From contig JAHDQJ010000010.1 of NCBI GenBank assembly GCA_018433865.1, forward strand, positions 124,001-188,000: a DNA stretch of 64,000 nucleotides, in the 5' to 3' direction. Within the stretch, counting starts at the first letter, position 1, and each line of letters opens with the position of its first letter. The notes beneath the pieces were generated by a model, which was given only the letters and a program-made list of their open reading frames with translations, made no database searches and was not told the origin of the DNA. Position numbers and translations under genes: made by a program. Shown here piece by piece: positions 1 to 9,283 of this stretch. The DNA comes from Spirochaetales bacterium (GTDB lineage: Bacteria; Spirochaetota; Spirochaetia; Sphaerochaetales; Sphaerochaetaceae).

Positions 1-1
1 G

Positions 2-592
2 ATGACGATCATCCGCGGAGCCGCGATGGTCATCACCAGTGCAAAGGCGGTCCAGACCCCCTTGAAGTCGTTCAAGGTGATCGGAACCGGCTACTGGGGG
101 CCGTTCCCGATTCCCGTGATCATCACCGTGGTGTTGGCCCTGTTGTTCTACTTCATCCTCCACCACACTACGTTCGGACGGTATATCTATGCTGTCGGCG
201 GCAATGGCGAGGCTGCCAAGCTCTCCGGGTTGCCGGTCGGCCGCATCAAGCTCACCTCCTATGTGCTCTGCGGCGCATTGACCGCCTTGAGCGCCTACAT
301 CCTCGCTTCCCGGATGAACTCCGGACAACCGAACGCGGGTGTCGGGTTCGAGATGGAGGTCATCGGAGCGGTCATCCTCGGCGGCATCAGCTTGACCGGA
401 GGAGTGGGCTCGCTCATCGGCGCACTGATCGGAATCTTGATCCTCGGTGTGCTGAGCAACGGGTTGATACTGCTGAACGTCTCATCGTTCTGGCAGGACA
501 TCGCACGCGGTGCGGTGATCATCCTTGCGGTATACCTCGATACCTACAGAAGGGGCAAGCAGCAGCAGAAGCTCGTCCAGGCGACGAAATGA
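2..592 (+). CDS. Ribose-type ABC transporter permease, 5' end outside window
   Basis: This is the C-terminal part (about 196 residues) of an inner-membrane permease of the RbsC/BPD_transp_2 family; the gene begins upstream of the window. The family hallmark is visible as the segment FGRYIYAVGGNGEAAKLSG followed by several hydrophobic helices and a glycine-rich GGISLTGGVGSLIGAL stretch. It should form the translocation channel for a monosaccharide-like substrate together with the ATPase encoded next, with which it overlaps by an ATGA. The binding protein and any partner permease must lie upstream and are not visible, so the substrate cannot be named. Confidence 0.93.
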   Translation: MTIIRGAAMVITSAKAVQTPLKSFKVIGTGYWGPFPIPVIITVVLALLFYFILHHTTFGRYIYAVGGNGEAAKLSGLPVGRIKLTSYVLCGALTALSAYILASRMNSGQPNAGVGFEMEVIGAVILGGISLTGGVGSLIGALIGILILGVLSNGLILLNVSSFWQDIARGAVIILAVYLDTYRRGKQQQKLVQATK

Positions 593-2127
593 TGAGTGAT
601 GGGGGATTTGCAGACATGGAACAGCATAACGGAATGTCGGTGACGCCTCTGCTTGAACTGCGGGACGTACACAAGAAGTTTCCCGGAGTCCATGCACTGA
701 AAGGTGTGAGCTTCAACCTGAAACCGGGGGAGGTCCACGCGCTCATCGGCGAGAACGGCGCAGGGAAGTCGACGTTGATCAAGATCATCGCAGGCGTCTA
801 CGATTTCGAGGGAACCTATCTGGTCGAAGGACAACCGGCACAGATCTCGAGTCCTTCGGATGCCATCGCGAAGGGCGTCGCGGTCATCTACCAGGAATTC
901 AATATTGCGCAGGATCTTTCCATCGCGGAGAATATTTTCTTCGGAGCGCTTCCCCATGACAAGTTCGGACGGGTGCGTTGGAAGGAACTGTACCGGAAGA
1001 CCAGCGAGTATCTTGAACAGGTCGGCTTGCACGAGGACCCGCGCAAGAAGATGCGATTCCTTACGGTGGCGAAGCAGCAGATGGTCGAGATCGCGAAGGC
1101 ACTGAGTCGCAATGCGAAGGTCGTGATCATGGACGAACCTACCAGTGCGCTCTGTGGCAGCGAGATCGAGAATCTCTTCGCACTGGTGAGGAAAATGAAA
1201 TCCCGGGGAGTGGGAATCATCTACGTCTCCCACAAGCTGGAGGAGATCACCGAACTTGCCGATCGAGTCACGGTATTCCGCGACGGTGCCTACATCGGTA
1301 CCGATCCGATCGCGGTGCTCGATGAAAAAGCCATGATCTCGAAGATGGTTGGCAGGGAACTGACGAACATGTTCCCCAAGCGCAGTGCCCATCGGGGCAA
1401 GCTCGCGCTCGAGGTGAAGAACCTGTCCACCCACAAGGTGTTCAATGTCTCTTTCGCCGTGCATGAGGGGGAGATAGTCGGGTTCGCAGGCCTGATGGGA
1501 GCGGGAAGGACCGAGATGACCCACGCGGTCCTCGGTGTCGATCATCGCATGCACGGTGATGTATCGATCTACGGAGTTCCCCTTCCACCCAACTCGCCGG
1601 TGAAGGCACGCAAGATGGGTGTGGGTTTGGTCCCCGAGGACCGCAAGAAGGATGGCATCTTTGCCGACCTTTCGGTCAGTGACAACATGTCCATTGTCTC
1701 GCTCGACGAGGTGAGCAAGTTCGGCGTCATCCATGGGAAAGACGAATCGGGCAAGATCGACTCGCTGATCAGGAAATTGACGATCAGGACACCGTCGGCG
1801 CGGCAAAAGATCAGCAAGCTGAGCGGAGGGAACCAACAGAAGGTGATCTTGGCGCGGTGGTTGCTGAAGAAGAACCTCAAGGTCCTGATCATCGATGAAC
1901 CTACCAGGGGAATCGATGTGGGGGCGAAAGCCGAGATATACTCGATCCTGAATGAGTTGGCGCAACAGGGCCTGGCGATCGTGGTCGTCTCCTCGGAGAT
2001 GCCCGAGGTCATGGGGGTGTGTGACCGGATTTATATCATGGCAGGCGGAACCATCACCAACGAATTGCAAAAGGACGAGTTCAGTGAGGAAACGATACTG
2101 TCCAGTTGCATCGACATACATAATTGA
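589..2127 (+). CDS. Ribose-type ABC transporter ATPase (tandem NBD, RbsA/MglA family)
   Basis: This is a cytoplasmic ATPase of 512 residues with two nucleotide-binding domains, the usual layout and length for monosaccharide importers. The first domain has Walker A GENGAGKST at about residues 54-62 and Walker B VVIMDEPTSAL; its signature motif is degenerate (TVAKQQMVEIAKAL), as is normal in RbsA. The second has signature LSGGNQQKV near residue 411 and Walker B VLIIDEPTRGIDVG, with a degenerate P-loop. The start used overlaps the permease stop as ATGA; an internal ATG at 616 preceded by GGGGGA is an equally possible start. The URO-D family gene follows after 10 bases, so the three genes form one operon. 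Confidence 0.95.
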   Translation: MMSDGGFADMEQHNGMSVTPLLELRDVHKKFPGVHALKGVSFNLKPGEVHALIGENGAGKSTLIKIIAGVYDFEGTYLVEGQPAQISSPSDAIAKGVAVIYQEFNIAQDLSIAENIFFGALPHDKFGRVRWKELYRKTSEYLEQVGLHEDPRKKMRFLTVAKQQMVEIAKALSRNAKVVIMDEPTSALCGSEIENLFALVRKMKSRGVGIIYVSHKLEEITELADRVTVFRDGAYIGTDPIAVLDEKAMISKMVGRELTNMFPKRSAHRGKLALEVKNLSTHKVFNVSFAVHEGEIVGFAGLMGAGRTEMTHAVLGVDHRMHGDVSIYGVPLPPNSPVKARKMGVGLVPEDRKKDGIFADLSVSDNMSIVSLDEVSKFGVIHGKDESGKIDSLIRKLTIRTPSARQKISKLSGGNQQKVILARWLLKKNLKVLIIDEPTRGIDVGAKAEIYSILNELAQQGLAIVVVSSEMPEVMGVCDRIYIMAGGTITNELQKDEFSEETILSSCIDIHN

Positions 2128-2137
2128 GGAGACAATC

Positions 2138-3298
2138 ATGACTTCGAGGGAAAGGCTACTTGCTGCGTTCGATCACCAGAAGACTGACAGGCTTCCTGTC
2201 ACGTCCCACCACATCATGCCGTACTTTCTGAAAAAGTACATGAACAATATCTCCCGGAAGGAATTCTTCGACCGGATGGGCATGGACCCGATTCACTGGG
2301 ACATCCCCGTGAAGCCTGATCCGGCCAGGAAGGAGTACTTCGCTCCCGGTCAGGGAGAGCTCGATTTCCTGCAGATCTACAAGATATTCTCCGACAGTTG
2401 GAGAATCGAATCCCATCCGGTCGACCACCCCGACTTCATCACCCGCAGGGATACCATCATCACTCCGAAGGGGAACCTGAGTGCGGTCATCCAGGGAAAC
2501 GATTATACCGAATGGGTTGCCGAGTATCCGCTGAAGGAGAAGAAGGATATCGAGTTGCTCGCTGAGTTCCAGCCCTATCCCATCTGTGATGTCGATTCCG
2601 TGAACAGGCAGGTCGAGGCCCTTGGGGATTGGGGTATCATGCGCGGATTCATCATCCCGAACGATATCTACGGCCAGCCCGGCTGCTGGCAGGATTTCTG
2701 TTGCATGCGGGGAACCGAGCAGGCGATCATGGATACGTATGATGATCCTGAGTGGGTCCACGAGGCCCTGAAGGTCTTCCAGGCGAGAAAGATCCACTAT
2801 GCCAAGAGTCTGAAAGGCTCCAAGCTGGATATCACGGAGTTGGGGGGAGGAGATGCCTCCACCACGATCATCAGCCCGAAGATCTTCGAAGAGTTCGTTG
2901 CCCCGTATGATGAGCCGATCATCCGTGCCGCACAGGATGTCGGGGGAGTCAGGGTCACCTATCATACCTGCGGCGGGATGATGCCGATCCTCGAGATGAT
3001 CGCCGACATGCGTCCGGTGGCGATGGAGACTTTCACACCTCCGGGGCTTGGCGGGGACACGGATCTTGCCGAGGCGAAACGGAGGATCGGAGATCGGGTC
3101 TGCATGATCGGAGGGTTCGATCAGGGCCAGTACTTCTCAGGATGTACTCCCGAGGAGACACGAAAGCAGGTTCGCAGATGCTTCGAGGAAGCTGGTGAGG
3201 GCGGCGGTTACATCATTGCTCCTTCGGATCACTTCTTCGACGCCGATCCTGCATTGGTCAAGGCATTCGTCGATGAAGCGAAGGCTTGCCGGTATTGA
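2138..3298 (+). CDS. Uroporphyrinogen decarboxylase (URO-D) family protein, HxC type
   Basis: This 386-residue protein belongs to the URO-D/MtaA superfamily of TIM barrels. It starts MTSRERLLAAF, typical of the non-haem branch, and carries H276-T-C278-G, which matches the first two ligands of the His-X-Cys zinc motif of corrinoid-dependent methyltransferases such as MtaA. Its place after a sugar ABC transporter makes haem synthesis unlikely; a role in transferring or removing a methyl group, or another lyase reaction on the imported compound, is inference. The start at 2138 has a clear GAGGAGA site and excludes an upstream extension that would overlap the ATPase. A strong terminator follows. 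Confidence 0.88.
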   Translation: MTSRERLLAAFDHQKTDRLPVTSHHIMPYFLKKYMNNISRKEFFDRMGMDPIHWDIPVKPDPARKEYFAPGQGELDFLQIYKIFSDSWRIESHPVDHPDFITRRDTIITPKGNLSAVIQGNDYTEWVAEYPLKEKKDIELLAEFQPYPICDVDSVNRQVEALGDWGIMRGFIIPNDIYGQPGCWQDFCCMRGTEQAIMDTYDDPEWVHEALKVFQARKIHYAKSLKGSKLDITELGGGDASTTIISPKIFEEFVAPYDEPIIRAAQDVGGVRVTYHTCGGMMPILEMIADMRPVAMETFTPPGLGGDTDLAEAKRRIGDRVCMIGGFDQGQYFSGCTPEETRKQVRRCFEEAGEGGGYIIAPSDHFFDADPALVKAFVDEAKACRY

Positions 3299-3326
3299 TC
3301 GTCCATAAGGATCTGCGTGACGAACA

Positions 3327-3356
3327 CAATGGGGAGGGGGGAAACCCTCCCCATTG
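3327..3356 (+). terminator. Terminator of the first ABC/URO-D operon
   Basis: A perfect 12-bp inverted repeat (CAATGGGGAGGG with its complement, loop GGGAAA) lies 28 bases after the URO-D stop codon. It lacks a long T-run, but its strength and position support transcription termination. Confidence 0.75.
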
Positions 3357-3475
3357 CTATATCCGTAGTCTTGGAACATGTGTCTTGATACTTCATATGC
3401 CCAAGAGGATTCGTTTGATAGACTAAACTCCGCATCATCTCCAGCATCAAGGAGTTTGCATGCAAAGGAAGTTCC

Positions 3476-4156
3476 TTGCACATGTCGCAGGACAAGGCTT
3501 CTCACGATGCAATAGTCGCATCGGTCAGGAAAGCCGACCTGGGAATCCAGGATATCATCGTGAAGGAATTGACCGAGCAATCGCTCCCCCAAGATATTCC
3601 TCTACAGTTGAGAAGACGTTACATCGAAGAGAGAACCCGGGATGGCATGAAATCGTATGCCAACACGGAAACGATCCACAACCTGTATGATAAGGAACAC
3701 AAGGTCATCGGTACGCGCAGATTCCTGATGGACGAACATGAATCGCATGGAACCCGGAAGTATTTCCACTTGGCGGCGCCGATCCTTGAGGCCTTGGAGG
3801 GTGGAAAGGTCTTGGTGATCGACGAGTTCGACTCCCGCTTGCATCCCCACTTGGTCTTGTCCTTGTTTTCCCTGTTCAACACTCCCGAAGTGAACCGACA
3901 TGGTGCGCAGCTTTTGGTGACCCCACACAACACCAGCCTCCTGCAGAACCATGTAGTGAGAAAGGATCAGGTCTGGTTTGTGGAAAAGGACCGTTTCGAG
4001 GCCTCACATCTCTTCTCACTAGCAGATTTCAAGTCTACAAAGGTGCGTAGTGCCGAGAACTATGAATCCAACTACCGGAAGGGCAAATATGGAGCGACTC
4101 CCTATACCGAAGCATGGAGATCCTGGAACGACTTGGTCGGTGAGGGGGATGACTGA
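3476..4156 (+). pseudogene. N-terminally truncated AAA15-like ATPase (COG1106 type)
   Basis: The 226-residue reading frame matches only the C-terminal half of the ABC-class ATPases seen in abortive-infection-like modules. The Walker B/signature region VLVIDEFDSRLHPHL, a downstream LLVTPHNTSLLQN (H-loop region) and the typical end RKGKYGATP are present. No P-loop is encoded here or in the 177 bases upstream, which hold only the terminator of the previous operon. A full-length homologue is usually about 400 residues, so this is a remnant, although the surviving frame is open. The usual partner RloB is absent; only a 9-codon frame, MASREVEKK, follows the stop. It is unlikely to be functional. 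Confidence 0.6.
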
Positions 4157-4221
4157 TGGCATCGCGGGAGGTGGAGAAGAAATGAGCACACATTATGTGT
4201 TCATAAGCATGGGAATCATGT

Positions 4222-4935
4222 TCATGCCGTATTTGTCGCAGATACCAGAGAATTCCTGATGGATATGATGATGTTTTCCCAATTCGGTATCTCCGTTACT
4301 CGTTTGTAATTGTCAAGAGAATTGCTGATGTGTTGACAGATGAATTTCTCGGTAAGTCTCAAATTACCCTCTTCCAATGCATTCAATATGAGGTCATGTT
4401 CCTTGTACGATTTTCTATACCTATCGGGTGTGAGAATTGATAACCACCGAATCCGTTCGCTTCGTAATTCCAAGTCTTTCATCAAATTGATGGCGACCAC
4501 GTTCCCAGAAAACTCCACTACGGTAGAATGGAATACTGAATCGGGATGGAAATTGGATTCGAGGTTCGTGTTTTCAAGATTTTCCTGAAAATTATGATGT
4601 ATGCTTCTCAATACGGACCTTTGTTCCTCCGATAATCCACCATTCCTGATTATGTTTCTGACTGCCAATAGTTCCATTGCCTCCCGAATCTCAAAAACAT
4701 CGGAAATGACAGCGTATGGAATGTGGGTTACCAGGAATTTTGAATTGACTCGTTCGACCAGGCCTGCACCGACCAACAGTTGGATCGCTTCCCGTACAGG
4801 TGTTCGGCTCATCGATAATTTTAGGGTGATTGCTGAGTCAGACACTACATCTCCGGGTTTCAGTTCATACCGGTTGATCTGGTCCCTGATGAAATTGAAT
4901 GCAAGCTCAACAGCATCACTCTTCGGTCGCGCCAT
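4222..4935 (-). CDS. GntR-family transcriptional regulator (FadR/FCD type)
   Basis: This 237-residue regulator has an N-terminal winged helix (about residues 8-75, with KLSMSRTPVREAIQLLVGAGLV) followed by an all-helical FCD ligand-binding domain containing the His-rich metal-site segments expected in this class (for example the H in FHSTVVEFSGN and in ICQHI). It is transcribed away from the TRAP operon starting at 5222 and is the obvious candidate to control it. FCD regulators usually release DNA on binding an organic acid, which fits a TRAP substrate such as a sugar acid. A TTGTATACAA palindrome at the divergent promoter is a likely operator. Confidence 0.9.
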   Translation of the reverse strand: MARPKSDAVELAFNFIRDQINRYELKPGDVVSDSAITLKLSMSRTPVREAIQLLVGAGLVERVNSKFLVTHIPYAVISDVFEIREAMELLAVRNIIRNGGLSEEQRSVLRSIHHNFQENLENTNLESNFHPDSVFHSTVVEFSGNVVAINLMKDLELRSERIRWLSILTPDRYRKSYKEHDLILNALEEGNLRLTEKFICQHISNSLDNYKRVTEIPNWENIIISIRNSLVSATNTA

Positions 4936-5110
4936 GAAAATTTCTCCACATAATTAAATACAATTGTTCTCAGCCAATTATGTCTGAATGTTTTCATTTT
5001 GTCAAATATTAAATTGGAGATTATCTCTTATTGGTGTATGCAAGCAATTTTACTAGATCTGATCGGCATGATATATATAGGGTATCATGATAAATTGAAT
5101 AAAATTTTTG

Positions 5111-5149
5111 TTGACAAGAGAAATTTATTGTCTCATGATTTGTATACAA
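5111..5149 (+). promoter_or_regulatory. Promoter and palindromic operator of the first TRAP operon
   Basis: A -35 TTGACA (5111-5116) is followed after 17 bases by a -10 CATGAT (5134-5139). The perfect palindrome TTGTATACAA occupies 5140-5149, covering the expected transcription start, where a repressor would block initiation. The divergent GntR protein is the likely binder. The intergenic stretch 4936-5221 is AT-rich and holds no other gene. Confidence 0.65.
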
Positions 5150-5221
5150 TCAACAGGTTGTTATTGGTGAGACGATCTTCTGCTCCCAACAGCCAAAACC
5201 GGATTGGGAGGTGTATTACAG

Positions 5222-6439
5222 ATGGTACCTGTTTCAATCATCCAAAAAGAGGTTCCCGAATCTCCAGAATTGTATTCTTCAAAGAGTATCTTGGTTATCC
5301 AGGATATGTTGATGGAAACCTTCATGAATCTGGGAGGATTTCATGAAGTGGTCGGCCGTCCGAAGTCTGTGATCATCAAGCCGAACTTGGTTGAAGTCCC
5401 TTTCCACACGACAGGAGGATCTGTCCTTACCGACCCCAGAGTATTGGTTGCGTTGATACACCTGTTGAAGGATCACGGAGTGGCAGACATCATTGTTGCG
5501 GAAGGGAAGTCCGTGAATTTGAAGCATATCCACTCGAGTGCGATCGATGCTTTCAATAAATCGGGAATTGGACATGCGGTACGAAAGGCGGGTGGGCGGC
5601 TCGTCGGTTGGGATGAAGAACCATTTGTTGACGTTCCTCTTCCAGATGGAGAAGTTCTCGCTTCTGTAAAAGTTCCGAAGTCCATCTTGGATAGTGAATA
5701 TTTCATCAATGTCCCGAAGCTGAAGACGCATTGTCAAACGGAAGTGACACTGGCGATCAAGAGCATGCAGGGAGTATTCGGAGTTGATGATAAGATACTG
5801 CTGCATAACGAAGCCTTCCCATGGAAGATGATGGATATGTTGAAGGCTGCATTGCCTGATCTGAATATCGTAGACGGGATCATCTGTGGAGAAGGGTATG
5901 GTCCGATTTATACTGAGCCAGTCAAACTGAATGTGATAGTAGGATCAAAGGATGTGGTTGCGACTGACGCGGTGTGCGGAAAACTCATGGATATTGATCC
6001 CATTGAAGTGCCGATTACGCGGTTGGCAATGGTCCAGGGGATCGGTGAGGGGGAACTTTCCAAGATTGAGATTATCGGAGACTCCATCGAGAAAGTCGCC
6101 AAACGTTTCAAGAGAGCCAATCTTTGGAATCCGATCGGATTGCACAAACATATCAAAGTGTTTGCCGGGTGTGCTTGCAGGTTCGAACTGGCTCAGATCG
6201 GTGCTGCCGTTCGACGACTTGAATTGGATGGGAAACTCCATCTGCTGAAGCAGGATGTCTGCCTCATTGTGGGTAGCAAGGCTCCCGTACCTGTCAAGAA
6301 CTATGAAAATGTAGTCATCGTCGGAGACGATGCAATGGATCATCCTTGGTATGGCAAGTTCCAATTTATTCCTGGATGCCCTCCGCTCCCATCGGTACAG
6401 ATTGTACATGCCATTGAACAATATCTCGATAAAAATTGA
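5222..6439 (+). CDS. DUF362 domain protein
   Basis: This 405-residue protein is a DUF362 member. It shows KSVIIKPNLVEVPFHTTGGSVLTDP near the N-terminus, the central FINVPKLKTHCQTEVTLAIKSMQGV and the late VVATDAVCGKLMDIDP, all family landmarks. DUF362 proteins often carry a ferredoxin domain; none is present here, and only scattered cysteines (AGCAC near residue 318) remain. The catalytic activity of the family is not established. The ATG at 5222 was chosen because GGGAGGTG lies eight bases upstream; an upstream TTG has no such site. It is the first gene of the TRAP operon. Confidence 0.85.
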   Translation: MVPVSIIQKEVPESPELYSSKSILVIQDMLMETFMNLGGFHEVVGRPKSVIIKPNLVEVPFHTTGGSVLTDPRVLVALIHLLKDHGVADIIVAEGKSVNLKHIHSSAIDAFNKSGIGHAVRKAGGRLVGWDEEPFVDVPLPDGEVLASVKVPKSILDSEYFINVPKLKTHCQTEVTLAIKSMQGVFGVDDKILLHNEAFPWKMMDMLKAALPDLNIVDGIICGEGYGPIYTEPVKLNVIVGSKDVVATDAVCGKLMDIDPIEVPITRLAMVQGIGEGELSKIEIIGDSIEKVAKRFKRANLWNPIGLHKHIKVFAGCACRFELAQIGAAVRRLELDGKLHLLKQDVCLIVGSKAPVPVKNYENVVIVGDDAMDHPWYGKFQFIPGCPPLPSVQIVHAIEQYLDKN

Positions 6440-6459
6440 ATATCCAAGGGTGAGTTGAC

Positions 6460-7605
6460 ATGAAAATTAAATCGGTTAAAGCATTTCCCATCGAGTTTCC
6501 GTTAGATTTCCCCGCACAGGATGCCACAGGAATTTGGTATAACTGGAGTACGGTCATTGTGAAGGTGACCGCCGAGAATGGGGTGGCCGGATACGGTGAG
6601 ATCGGGCCTATCCACGGAGGCGGGATTCCTGCTTTCACCGGACTCATCGAGCATAGACTCAAGGATCTGGTGATCGGACAGGATTGTTTTGATCGGGAAC
6701 GCTTATACGAACGTATGGTCGGCAGGGGAACGAGCGCGTATGCATTCGGTGCCAAAGGTGCGGCGGTAAGTGCTGCCGCTGGCATAGATATCGCACTGTG
6801 GGACCTTACCGGGAAACTGTTGCAGACCCCTGTGTGGAATCTTCTCGGAGGTTGTGTACATGATAAGATTCCGGCCTACGCTTCAGGATTCTTCGGAATA
6901 AAGGGGCGAGCCTTGACCGCTGAGGAATCTGGAGAGGAAGCCAAGAGCTATGCTGACCAGGGCTTCAAGGGTGTCAAGATGAAAATCGGGTTCGGATTGG
7001 AACAAGACATGAAGAATCTGGAAGCAGTCCGGAATGCGCTTGGCCCTGATCTTGGGATCATGGTTGATGCCAACCAATGTTTTGATTATCCGGACCTGAT
7101 GCGCAACATGGAGTACTATAAGGCCTTCAACCTGACTTTCATTGAAGAACCTATCAGGATCAACGATCTGTACAACATGGCTAACCTTGCAGTCAATGCA
7201 GGAGTTCCGATTGCCGCAGGAGAGAATTACTACACCAAGTATGAATTCCGGGAAGTTATCGAAAAACGAGCTGTGAACATCATCCAACCCGATATCATCC
7301 ATGCAGGTGGAATTTCCGAGACGAAAAAGATCGCTGCGATGGCGGATGCCTATGACATTCCTCTCTGCCCACACATCCACGCCTCGGTTGCGGTTTCCGC
7401 AGCGATCCACCTCTTGGCCTCGTGTAGCAATTCGTTGGCTTCAGAATATATCACCTCAGGTGGTTCCTACGGTCTCAGAAAAGAATTGTGTGGTAATTGT
7501 TGCATGGTCAAGGATGGGTTCGTTCCGGTTCCACAAGAACCTGGGTTGGGAATCGTCGTGAATGAGAAAGTTTTTGAGAAGTATTATCCCAAGTGGTTGA
7601 GGTAA
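6460..7605 (+). CDS. Mandelate racemase/muconate lactonizing enzyme family protein (enolase superfamily)
   Basis: This 381-residue enzyme has the capping domain plus modified TIM barrel of the enolase superfamily. Visible active-site residues are the K173-x-K175 pair in VKMKIG, metal ligands D203 (VDANQ), E229 (IEEP) and E255 (AGENYY), and the D278/H305 dyad (QPDIIHAGG and CPHIHAS). This set fits the mandelate racemase subgroup, which contains acid-sugar dehydratases and 2-epimerases/racemases. The TRAP importer next to it is consistent with a carboxylic acid substrate. The exact reaction cannot be deduced from the sequence. Confidence 0.9.
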   Translation: MKIKSVKAFPIEFPLDFPAQDATGIWYNWSTVIVKVTAENGVAGYGEIGPIHGGGIPAFTGLIEHRLKDLVIGQDCFDRERLYERMVGRGTSAYAFGAKGAAVSAAAGIDIALWDLTGKLLQTPVWNLLGGCVHDKIPAYASGFFGIKGRALTAEESGEEAKSYADQGFKGVKMKIGFGLEQDMKNLEAVRNALGPDLGIMVDANQCFDYPDLMRNMEYYKAFNLTFIEEPIRINDLYNMANLAVNAGVPIAAGENYYTKYEFREVIEKRAVNIIQPDIIHAGGISETKKIAAMADAYDIPLCPHIHASVAVSAAIHLLASCSNSLASEYITSGGSYGLRKELCGNCCMVKDGFVPVPQEPGLGIVVNEKVFEKYYPKWLR

Positions 7606-7643
7606 TACAAGCATATATCATGATTTCGTCAAGGAGGAGAAAC

Positions 7644-8666
7644 ATGAAAAGAATCGTCGGTATCGCAGTGTTGCTGGCTCTCATCTTGGTACCTCTGACA
7701 GCAGCAGGAAAAACTGAGGCTCCAGAGTTCATCATCAAGGCCACTACTTCACACTCTGAGTCAGTCGACAGCGCGGAACTCGTCTATCTTGGTATTCTTA
7801 AGGAGGCAATGGAATCCAAGACCAATGGTCGTGTCAAGTTTGATATTTATCCAAGTGAACAGCTTGGAAACCAAACCGAGATGGTGCAAGGAGTCCAGGC
7901 TGGTACAATTGAGATTGCTTCCTTCAACTACGCAATACTCAACAGCTATTTCCAAGAAACCATGCTTCCGACTGTGCCAGGATTCCTGTCCGACGCCACG
8001 GAAGTGAATGCAATCATGAATGGTCCTTGGGGCGATGCGCTTCACGCAAGGATGGAAGCCGCAACAGGTATCAAAGTCTTGTCAGCCTTGTCCAACGGAT
8101 TCCGCTGTTTCACAAGCAACAAGCCGCTGAACACCATCGCAAGTGCAAAGGGACAGACTTTCCGCACCATGCAGAATCAGATTTCCGTGAAGATGGTTGA
8201 AGCATTGGGCGCCAATGCAGTACCGATGGCGAGTGGTGAAATGTACTCTGCGATGCAGAACGGGATTGTCGATGGACAGGAAAACCCCGTAAACAATATC
8301 CTCGTTGACAAGACCTATGAAGTACAGAAATACATGGTGATGGATAACCACATGGCCAGTATCTGCGCAATCATCATCAACGCAAAACTCTACAACAGCT
8401 TGCCGGCAGACATCCGCAAGGTACTGGATGAGGCCGTCGCTGAGGCGGAGAAAGCAGCAATTGAGATGTATAAGGTTATTGAAGTCGAAGGTATCAAGAA
8501 ATTGCAGGACTACGGGCTCCAGATCTATTTCCCGACTTCTGAAGAACTCTTGGCCTGGCAGGCTCCGATCATGAAGGCGACCGAAAGTTTCGCTCGTCAG
8601 CAGCTCGGAAATGGACCGGTGGATGAGTTCCAGAAGGTCATCGCTGATTATCGTGCAAGCAAATAA
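7644..8666 (+). CDS. TRAP transporter substrate-binding protein (DctP family)
   Basis: This 340-residue periplasmic solute receptor of a tripartite (TRAP) importer begins with a Sec signal peptide (MKRIVGIAVLLALILVPLTAAG) that has no lipobox cysteine. The mature part contains the DctP-family segments GGMYSAMQNGIVDGQENP-like (here SGEMYSAMQNGIVDGQ) and the arginine-bearing FRTMQNQISVKM near the ligand carboxylate site. AAGGAGGAG precedes the ATG at 7644, which excludes the 17-codon upstream extension. A hairpin separates it from the small membrane subunit. Confidence 0.95.
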   Translation: MKRIVGIAVLLALILVPLTAAGKTEAPEFIIKATTSHSESVDSAELVYLGILKEAMESKTNGRVKFDIYPSEQLGNQTEMVQGVQAGTIEIASFNYAILNSYFQETMLPTVPGFLSDATEVNAIMNGPWGDALHARMEAATGIKVLSALSNGFRCFTSNKPLNTIASAKGQTFRTMQNQISVKMVEALGANAVPMASGEMYSAMQNGIVDGQENPVNNILVDKTYEVQKYMVMDNHMASICAIIINAKLYNSLPADIRKVLDEAVAEAEKAAIEMYKVIEVEGIKKLQDYGLQIYFPTSEELLAWQAPIMKATESFARQQLGNGPVDEFQKVIADYRASK

Positions 8667-8680
8667 CTACTATGACAGGA

Positions 8681-8702
8681 CCGGGATCCTCATCGATCCC
8701 GG
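8681..8702 (+). promoter_or_regulatory. Intercistronic hairpin after DctP gene
   Basis: CCGGGATC (8681-8688) and GATCCCGG (8695-8702) form an 8-bp stem with a 6-base loop, followed by CCCGATTTT, between the binding-protein and DctQ genes. It can act as a partial terminator or as protection of the upstream mRNA against 3' decay. Confidence 0.6.
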
Positions 8703-8722
8703 CCCGATTTTGTGAGGAGAGC

Positions 8723-9283
8723 ATGTTAAGACCAACGTATCTCGCTTTGGCCAGGGTTTCGCGAATCATGACACGAATTGTGGAGGCGATCATCGCATTA
8801 TTGATCGCGACATGTGCCTTGGATGTTGTGTATCAAGTTGCCTACCGGTTCATCATCGTGAAATTCTTCACGATTTCCTCGCCCTTTACCGAGGAATATG
8901 CCAGATATGCCATGATATGGTCTGCGTATTTGGGAATTGCACTGTGTTTCAGGGAGGCAAACATGCCCTCACTGAATTTATTGCATGAGGCTCTTAAAGG
9001 AATCTATAAGTATGTGCTGTATGCAGTGGTAAGAATGTTAATCCTGATCTTTCTCGTCATTGGAATACGCTGGGGATATTCTGCCATGATAAACATGCAA
9101 AACTACCGGTCTCCGGTGATGATGCTTCCTGGAATCATGCTGTACTCAGCCCCGTTTGCAGCTTGCGTCATGCTGGCATTCGAATTTGTCGTGGATGTGA
9201 TCGGAGTTGTGAGTGGCGAATTGCAGCCATTCCAAGGCAGACCTCCAGTAGATTCGTCTGAAATACATATGGAGGCAACTTGA
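8723..9283 (+). CDS. TRAP transporter small membrane subunit (DctQ family)
   Basis: This 186-residue protein has four hydrophobic segments and the DctQ-typical PFTEEYARYAMIWSAYLGIA stretch after the second predicted helix. It bridges the binding protein and the large permease. The ATG at 8723 has GAGGAG six to nine bases upstream; a start 17 codons earlier would read through the intercistronic hairpin and is rejected. The stop overlaps the start of the next gene as TGATG. Confidence 0.9.
   Translation: MLRPTYLALARVSRIMTRIVEAIIALLIATCALDVVYQVAYRFIIVKFFTISSPFTEEYARYAMIWSAYLGIALCFREANMPSLNLLHEALKGIYKYVLYAVVRMLILIFLVIGIRWGYSAMINMQNYRSPVMMLPGIMLYSAPFAACVMLAFEFVVDVIGVVSGELQPFQGRPPVDSSEIHMEAT

Noticed and set aside
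544-2139. Long minus-strand open frame (531 codons) opposite the first RbsA-type ATPase
   Set aside because: It is a mirror frame of a clear ATPase gene, with no recognisable motif, and a similar shadow occurs opposite the other tandem ATPase genes.
4960-4967. ACAATTGT palindrome upstream of the first GntR gene
   Set aside because: It is only eight bases long and lies in AT-rich DNA where such palindromes are expected by chance.
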